DNA from: Chloroflexota bacterium | GTDB taxonomy: Bacteria > Chloroflexota > Anaerolineae > Anaerolineales > Anaerolineaceae | NCBI GenBank assembly: GCA_019136175.1 | Contig: JAGVUS010000033.1 | Coordinates: 1-9,641 of the forward strand | DNA: 9,641 nt | Direction: 5' to 3' | Part shown: piece by piece, positions 5,334 to 9,641 of the stretch | Position numbering within the stretch: position 1 is the first letter of the stretch | Layout of the letters: each line of letters begins with the position of its first letter | The notes under the pieces: model-generated | The model's database searches: none | Seen by the model: only the letters and a program-made list of their open reading frames with translations | What the model was told of the DNA's origin: nothing | Position numbers and translations under genes: made by a program

Positions 5334-6335
5334 ATGGGCGATTTATCCATCAAAAACACGATTGATTTATATCTGGAATTGTTACAAACTTCCAGGAGTC
5401 CACATACTGCATTAACTTACCAACATGCATTGAATTATTTCTTGAATGTATTGCAAATTCATCATATTGACACTGAACACACCCCCCCCACCAGTCTTAA
5501 CGAAGAAATGATTGGTTATCTGGCTGCTGCCCTGAAGGATCTCTCCCCCGCAACTGAACAATTATACTTAACAGCCGTTGCAGGCTTTTATGAATTCCTG
5601 GTGGCAGAAAATCTGGCAAACATCAATCTTACCCGCATGCGGAAAATCATCCAGCACCGCTCCAGGCGCCCTGGCGTTCGATTACCACAATTCCCCATCC
5701 AGGCAATCGACAAGATGATTAATTATATGATTAATAATATTAATATACCATTAGATAATGTTTTAGAATCTTTAAGACTGCACAGGGATCGGGCATTTCT
5801 CCTTGTGTTAGCTGATACAGGGATGCGTGTCCACGAAGCCTGCAATCTTCGCAGGGGTGATATTGATTGGGATGAGGGACGTGCAATTATTATTGGAAAG
5901 GGTGACCGGCAGGCTGTTATTCGCTTCTCGCAGAGGAGCCTGCTTGCTCTACGAGGCTACTTAAACCATAGAGCCAAACTGGACGGGGCATCCGGACGCC
6001 CCCTGCGCTCCCTGCCGGTTTTCGCCCGTCACGATAAAGGCGCTGGTAAAAAGGTCAAACCCATCACAACCACAACGGGAAGGAATATTGTATCTTTCTG
6101 GGTGGAGAAAATATTGGGACCGGAAGAGGTCGGCAACATTACACCGCACTCCTTCCGGCATTATTTCGTCACCCGTGTTTTACAGAAATCGGGAAATTTA
6201 AAACTAGCCCAGGAACTGGCACGGCACCGAAGTATTTCAGTCACCCAAAGGTATGCACACTTGTCGGACAGCGAACTCGACCAGGGGTACCACGATGTGT
6301 TCGAAGGCTCAAACAGGCTAAGTGACCCGGACTAA
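5334..6335 (+). CDS. Tyrosine recombinase, XerC/XerD-like
   Basis: A 333-residue phage-integrase-family protein that should cut and rejoin DNA at a specific site through a 3'-phosphotyrosine. The N-terminal SAM-like core-binding domain covers about residues 5-95 (SPHTALTYQHALNYFL; ATEQLYLTAVAGFYEFLV). The catalytic domain carries the full set: R165 in DTGMRVHEA, K189 in GKGDRQ, H272 and R275 in HSFRH, H298 in ARHRS, and nucleophile Y307 in RYAHLS. ARHRSISVTQRYAHLS is close to the Xer consensus, so chromosome dimer resolution or a related housekeeping role is plausible, but an orphan integrase cannot be excluded. It has its own strong promoter and a candidate dif-like site just upstream. The linker between the domains has an unusual AT-rich MIN-repeat insertion. 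The last 4 nt overlap the typA stop. Ribosome site AAGAGTGA is weak. Confidence 0.92.
   Translation: MGDLSIKNTIDLYLELLQTSRSPHTALTYQHALNYFLNVLQIHHIDTEHTPPTSLNEEMIGYLAAALKDLSPATEQLYLTAVAGFYEFLVAENLANINLTRMRKIIQHRSRRPGVRLPQFPIQAIDKMINYMINNINIPLDNVLESLRLHRDRAFLLVLADTGMRVHEACNLRRGDIDWDEGRAIIIGKGDRQAVIRFSQRSLLALRGYLNHRAKLDGASGRPLRSLPVFARHDKGAGKKVKPITTTTGRNIVSFWVEKILGPEEVGNITPHSFRHYFVTRVLQKSGNLKLAQELARHRSISVTQRYAHLSDSELDQGYHDVFEGSNRLSDPD
5715..5744 (+). repeat. AT-rich 12-bp tandem repeat within the recombinase gene
   Basis: ATGATTAAT occurs at 5715-5723 and again at 5727-5735, followed by a degenerate third unit (AATATTAATAT). It encodes a Met-Ile-Asn repeat (residues 128-138) in the linker between the DNA-binding and catalytic domains. 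Composition is far more AT-rich than the flanking coding sequence, which suggests a small tandem expansion. Confidence 0.6.
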
Positions 6336-8194
6336 TCCGCTTCCTCCAATGCCAGTTTTGCTTTCTTAAATTGCTTGCCCCGTTCTTCCGTATCCAGAAT
6401 CCTTTTACGAATACGAAAATTGGTCGGGGTCACTTCCAGCAGTTCATCCTCTCCAAGATACTCTATCGCTTCGTCAAGGCTCATTTGCCTTGGGGGTGTC
6501 AGGCGGATTTCAATATCCTTATTTGACGAGCGCATATTCGTCAGGTGTTTCTTTTTACATACATTGACAACAAGATCCTCCGGGCGCTGTGTTTCACCAA
6601 CAACCATCCCCTCATAAACATCCACGCCTGGTCCAAGGAATAGTGCGGCTCTTTCTTCAGCATTCTTTAAGCCATAGGTGGAGGTTACACCTGTTTCCCA
6701 TGCAACCACCGAGCTGCTCGTCCTGGATTGGATCGGTCCAACATGGGGCAAATACCCATGAAAAATGGTGTTCATCACTCCCATTCCCCGGGTTGCAGTA
6801 AGGAACTGATAGCGAAAACCAAGCAGCCCGCGGGTTGGCACAAGGTATGTCAGGTGTACACTTCCATCCGGATTGTTCTCCATATTGAGCATCCTGCCCC
6901 TTCGGCCACCCAACATTTCCACCACCGTTCCGACCGTATCTGCGCTGGTTTCAATGTGAACTTCTTCAAATGGTTCCAGTAAATCCCCATTGGGACCAAC
7001 TTTAAGGATCGCCTCTGGTTTGGATACTTCAAATTCGTAGCCTTCCCGGCGCATTGTTTCTATTAAAATAGCAAGATGCAATTCCCCCCGCCCGGAAACG
7101 AGAAATGTATCTGCCGCCTCTGTTTCTGCTACACGCAGCGCAACATTATTACGCACCTCATCCATCAGCCGTTCCCGTAATTTTCGGGAAGTACCCCACC
7201 GCCCTTCTTTCCCCGAAAACGGAGAAGTATTTACGCCAAAGGTCATCCGGACGGTGGGTTCCTCCACCCGGATGGGAGGTAACGCAATCGGCTGTTCAGG
7301 ATCCGCAAGGGTTTCTCCAATGGAAATCCCTTCCAGCCCGGCAATGGCGATAATATCACCGGCTTCTGCATGATCCACTTCAACCTTATCCAAACCCTGG
7401 TATACATACAGGTATCTGGCTTTTTCTGGCAATATTTCACCGTCAATTGTGATTCGGGCAAGCAGCTGGTTGCTGTCAATTTTTCCCGCAAATATCCTTC
7501 CAACCGCAGTAACACCCCGGTAATCATCATAACCCAGGTTGGTGACAAGCATCTGAAATGGTGCATCCAAATCCACAACGGGTGAAGGAATGGACCTGAG
7601 AATTGCTCTGAATAATGGCTGCAAATCCTCTTCCAAATCAGGAGAAATGCCGGCTTTTCCAAGGATGCCATTAGCATAAATGATGGGGAAGTCTGCCTGT
7701 TCATCCGATGCCCCAAGTTCAATAAAAAGATCAAAGGTTTCATTTAAAACCCGTTCGGGTTCAGCGTCCCGGCGATCCATTTTATTAATGACAACCACAG
7801 CTTTTCTGCCCAACTCCAACGCTTTTTTTAATACAAAACGGGTTTGAGGCATGGGACCTTCTGCAGCATCCACCAGAAGCAGAACCCCATCAACCATGTT
7901 CATCACTCTTTCCACCTCACCCCCAAAATCAGCATGACCTGGCGTATCCACAATGTTGATTTTGACCATTGTACCAGTGTCCGGGTCGGGTACAATCACA
8001 GCGGTATTTTTAGCAAGGATTGTAATCCCGCGCTCCCGCTCCAGGTCATTTGAATCCATCACCCGTTCCATCACCTGCTGGTTTTCCCGAAATACTCTTG
8101 CCTGTCTCAATAAACCATCAACAAGAGTTGTTTTACCATGATCAACATGCGCTACAATTGCTATGTTTCGCAAATCTTTTCGATTTGTAATCAT
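6332..8194 (-). CDS. typA: Ribosome-associated GTPase TypA/BipA
   Basis: A 620-residue translational GTPase, slightly longer than the roughly 610 residues of E. coli BipA and Bacillus TypA. It binds the ribosome and supports 50S assembly and growth under stress or cold. Motifs: G1 AHVDHGKT (15-22), G2 RGITI (55-59), G3 DTPGH (83-87), G4 NKMD (137-140), G5 near YANG (173-176). The EF-G-like beta-barrel and domains III/V follow (for example SGRGELHLAILIETMRREGYE and RRGRMLNMENN), and then the TypA-specific C-terminal domain ending TPTNFRIRKRIL plus a charged tail. Start: ATG 8194 has GGAAAGG 9 nt upstream; an in-frame TTG at 8212 is possible but lacks a ribosome site. The gene is divergent from the patatin gene (97 nt) and overlaps the recombinase stop codon by 4 nt. 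Confidence 0.98.
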   Translation of the reverse strand: MITNRKDLRNIAIVAHVDHGKTTLVDGLLRQARVFRENQQVMERVMDSNDLERERGITILAKNTAVIVPDPDTGTMVKINIVDTPGHADFGGEVERVMNMVDGVLLLVDAAEGPMPQTRFVLKKALELGRKAVVVINKMDRRDAEPERVLNETFDLFIELGASDEQADFPIIYANGILGKAGISPDLEEDLQPLFRAILRSIPSPVVDLDAPFQMLVTNLGYDDYRGVTAVGRIFAGKIDSNQLLARITIDGEILPEKARYLYVYQGLDKVEVDHAEAGDIIAIAGLEGISIGETLADPEQPIALPPIRVEEPTVRMTFGVNTSPFSGKEGRWGTSRKLRERLMDEVRNNVALRVAETEAADTFLVSGRGELHLAILIETMRREGYEFEVSKPEAILKVGPNGDLLEPFEEVHIETSADTVGTVVEMLGGRRGRMLNMENNPDGSVHLTYLVPTRGLLGFRYQFLTATRGMGVMNTIFHGYLPHVGPIQSRTSSSVVAWETGVTSTYGLKNAEERAALFLGPGVDVYEGMVVGETQRPEDLVVNVCKKKHLTNMRSSNKDIEIRLTPPRQMSLDEAIEYLGEDELLEVTPTNFRIRKRILDTEERGKQFKKAKLALEEAD

Positions 8195-8203
8195 TGTCTT
8201 CAA

Positions 8204-8210
8204 CCTTTCC
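8204..8210 (-). promoter_or_regulatory. Ribosome binding site supporting the typA start at 8194
   Basis: GGAAAGG on the minus strand lies 9 nt before ATG 8194. It falls inside the coding region if the TTG at 8212 were used, and nothing similar precedes that TTG, so ATG 8194 is preferred. Confidence 0.6.
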
Positions 8211-8232
8211 AATCCAGTAAGAAAACCTGCTA

Positions 8233-8238
8233 ATCATA
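8233..8238 (-). promoter_or_regulatory. Possible -10 element for typA
   Basis: TATGAT on the minus strand lies about 40 nt before the typA start within the 97-nt divergent gap. The hexamer 17 nt upstream (TGTTCA) matches TTGACA at only 3 of 6 positions, so the call is weak. No convincing plus-strand promoter for the patatin gene was found in this gap. Confidence 0.25.
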
Positions 8239-8291
8239 CCCGACAGAGCAATTTTTGAACAGAGATGAATTATTGAAACCAGAGAGGACTC

Positions 8292-9167
8292 ATGGCAGAG
8301 AAAATCGGACTTGTACTCAGCGGAGGCGGAGCCAGGGGACTGGCTCATATCGGCGTTTTGAAAGTTCTCGAAAGAGAAAATATCCCGGTTCATGTGCTTG
8401 CCGGCACAAGCATGGGTGGATTGGTTGCCTCAGCTTATGCTTGCGGTTTTTCTGCCGAAGATTTGGAACAACACGCTCTTTATGTCTGCCAGAGCAGGCA
8501 ATTAATAAAGCTGATGGATGTCTCGGCTGCCCGGCGCGGTTTGCTTGAAGGAAACCGGGTCAAAGCCCACCTGGCTGAATGGCTTGGAGAAAATCGCTCA
8601 TTTGAAGATCTGGCGTATCCCCTTTCGCTCAATGCGGTGGATTTAAATACCGGTAAAGAGGTGGTATTTACCAGTGGTCCCTTGCTGCCGGCTTTATTTG
8701 CCACCATTGCTTTTCCGGGTGTATTTGCACCAATCCAGTTCAACAACCGAATTCTTGTGGATGGTGGGGTACTGGATAACCTCCCACTGGCAAATGCCAA
8801 AAGCCTGGGTGCAGATAAAATCATTGCGGTGGATGTCCAGGTGGATCCAACCAGGGGTAATCGCCCACAATCCTTTCCCCTTCCCCTGCAACTCCCCCGC
8901 CCCCTGTTACCACCGGAATTCATCTTGGACTTTTACTGGTCCCTCCTCATCATGCTTCAAGACCGCACCCAAAGACAAGTCCAGGCTGTACAACCTGAGG
9001 TGCTGATTCAACCGGAATTACCGGTCGATTTTGATATGTTTTTAAGCTTTCCAAAAGTAAAACAAATTATTGAATATGGAGAACAAGCTGCAATGGATGC
9101 CCTGCCCCGTATCAGGGAATTGATAACCCGTTCATCATCTGGAAATCCCATGCCGAAGCAGCAATAA
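8292..9167 (+). CDS. Patatin-like phospholipase family protein (RssA/NTE-type)
   Basis: A 291-residue single-domain patatin, probably a cytoplasmic or membrane-associated serine lipid acyl hydrolase. Visible catalytic features are the oxyanion loop SGGGARG (10-16), nucleophile elbow GTSMG with S40, and the Asp of the Ser-Asp dyad in VDGGVLDNLP (D157). The block FATIAFPGVFAPI (136-148) is also typical. There is no signal peptide or membrane helix, and the length matches the RssA-like bacterial group (about 300). ATG 8292 follows AGAGAGGA at good spacing. After residue 185 a Pro/Leu-rich segment (SFPLPLQLPRPLLPPEF) may form a loop or membrane-contact surface; this is inference. It is divergent from typA, and its final 33 nt overlap the membrane-protein gene on the other strand. 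The natural substrate is unknown. Confidence 0.95.
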   Translation: MAEKIGLVLSGGGARGLAHIGVLKVLERENIPVHVLAGTSMGGLVASAYACGFSAEDLEQHALYVCQSRQLIKLMDVSAARRGLLEGNRVKAHLAEWLGENRSFEDLAYPLSLNAVDLNTGKEVVFTSGPLLPALFATIAFPGVFAPIQFNNRILVDGGVLDNLPLANAKSLGADKIIAVDVQVDPTRGNRPQSFPLPLQLPRPLLPPEFILDFYWSLLIMLQDRTQRQVQAVQPEVLIQPELPVDFDMFLSFPKVKQIIEYGEQAAMDALPRIRELITRSSSGNPMPKQQ

Positions 9168-9641
9168 ATAGATCCCAAGAATGATCAAAACAATCGATCC
9201 GGTATTACCAATAAATCCCAGCGCATTATCCGGATTTCCCCCGATATACAATCCCCACCCTGTCATTGCCAGGATACCGGCGGGGATTAAAGGCCACCAT
9301 GTGAACTTATCAGTAATCACCCGGCTGAAAACTGTGATTAATCCCCATCCAATTGCCAGGATCACCAGCATGGATCCTGTTTTTGCCAGAGCAGAGATGG
9401 CACCGGAGGTCCCCCACGCCTGGTAAATTGCCGGTCCGGTTGTCACCAAAAGGCTCCCTGGAATAATAAAACCAATCCACCGGCGATATAGTCCGATGGC
9501 AAGGAACACCAAACCAAGGGTTGTAGCAGTATAAAGAACAAAATCCAATAAACGAAGCGTAGTATACAGAAAGGTAAAACCTATCGATGCCAGGATGGCA
9601 GCTGGGATGATCGGCCAAAGCAATACTTGACGGTTAATGGT
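9135..9641 (-). CDS. Multi-pass membrane protein with repeated WPxIPAG units, 5' end outside the window
   Basis: The frame is open to the right edge (upstream codons encode TINRQVL), so this is the C-terminal 168 residues of a longer protein rather than one starting at the TTG near 9623. It is almost entirely hydrophobic, with about six membrane helices. A unit recurs: LWPIIPAAILASIG, then IGFIIPGSLLVTTG, then WWPLIPAGILAMTG, each followed by a second hydrophobic helix (TTLGLVFLAIGLY; LVILAIGWGLITVF; GSIVLIILGIYLLLL), so it seems built of duplicated two-helix hairpins. It ends with LRHGISR on the predicted inner side. No catalytic motif is seen and I do not recognise a function; similar short-hairpin proteins are common as unnamed membrane proteins. 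The 3' end overlaps the patatin gene by 33 nt. Confidence 0.8.
   Translation of the reverse strand, partial: TINRQVLLWPIIPAAILASIGFTFLYTTLRLLDFVLYTATTLGLVFLAIGLYRRWIGFIIPGSLLVTTGPAIYQAWGTSGAISALAKTGSMLVILAIGWGLITVFSRVITDKFTWWPLIPAGILAMTGWGLYIGGNPDNALGFIGNTGSIVLIILGIYLLLLRHGISR

Noticed and set aside
5482..5489. Run of eight C residues in the recombinase gene, a possible phase-variation tract
   Set aside because: The frame is intact, eight is short for a contingency tract, and the run simply encodes Pro-Pro within the N-terminal domain; nothing else suggests switching.
5334..6335. Integrated element or prophage signalled by the tyrosine recombinase
   Set aside because: Neighbours are housekeeping genes, composition is even, and there is no tRNA, direct-repeat att pair, excisionase or phage gene in the window.
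6328..6339. Hairpin CGGA/TCCG as a bidirectional terminator
   Set aside because: A four-base-pair stem without a T run on either strand is too weak; kept only as a note on the overlapping stop codons.
7243..7743. 166-codon open frame on the minus strand inside typA
   Set aside because: It is a shifted-frame shadow of typA, with no ribosome site and no recognisable protein features.
8195..8212. TTG at 8212 as the typA start
   Set aside because: It would add six residues (MERLKT) not expected in the family and has no ribosome site; ATG 8194 has GGAAAGG at workable spacing.

Overview
The window looks like chromosomal DNA of an anaerobic or facultative Chloroflexota bacterium, probably of the Anaerolineae. 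This is an inference from the gene mix: an Asp23/Gls24-nusB pair, a LarA-type nickel racemase, a tungsten aldehyde:ferredoxin oxidoreductase (AOR) family enzyme, TypA/BipA, an RssA-like patatin, a multi-pass 'WPxIPAG' membrane protein and a lipoprotein with a starch-binding-like domain. Base composition is moderate and looks even along the window. I saw no IS element, tRNA, rRNA, CRISPR array or prophage genes.

Layout. Positions 1-2482 form a tight minus-strand cluster read right to left: larA family gene, asp23/gls24, nusB, then a lipoprotein that runs off the left edge (gaps of 34, 3 and 36 nt). From 2554 onward every gene alternates strand: AOR family (+), metallo-beta-lactamase fold hydrolase (-), tyrosine recombinase (+), typA (-), patatin (+), membrane protein (-, 5' end beyond the right edge). 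The three convergent junctions are very tight: a 14-nt gap, a 4-nt overlap and a 33-nt overlap. The divergent junctions have 71, 156 and 97 nt, and these must hold the promoters. No classical GC-hairpin plus T-run terminator was found.

Function. The right half and nusB/asp23 are housekeeping (translation-associated GTPase, antitermination factor, envelope-stress-type protein). The metabolically interesting part is the divergent larA/AOR pair: a nickel-pincer 2-hydroxyacid racemase or epimerase homologue and a divergent W/Mo-bispterin oxidoreductase share a 71-bp control region with TAATCA repeats at a 10-bp period. Their substrates cannot be read from sequence.

Main points for a second look: (i) the AOR homologue has a CX3CX3C cluster motif instead of CX2CX3C, plus altered pterin motifs; (ii) a 28-bp dif-like site lies between a near-consensus promoter and the start codon of the stand-alone tyrosine recombinase; (iii) the phased repeats of the larA/AOR intergenic region; (iv) the alternating-strand, terminator-poor arrangement with overlapping 3' ends. 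I do not see an entirely new multi-gene system here.
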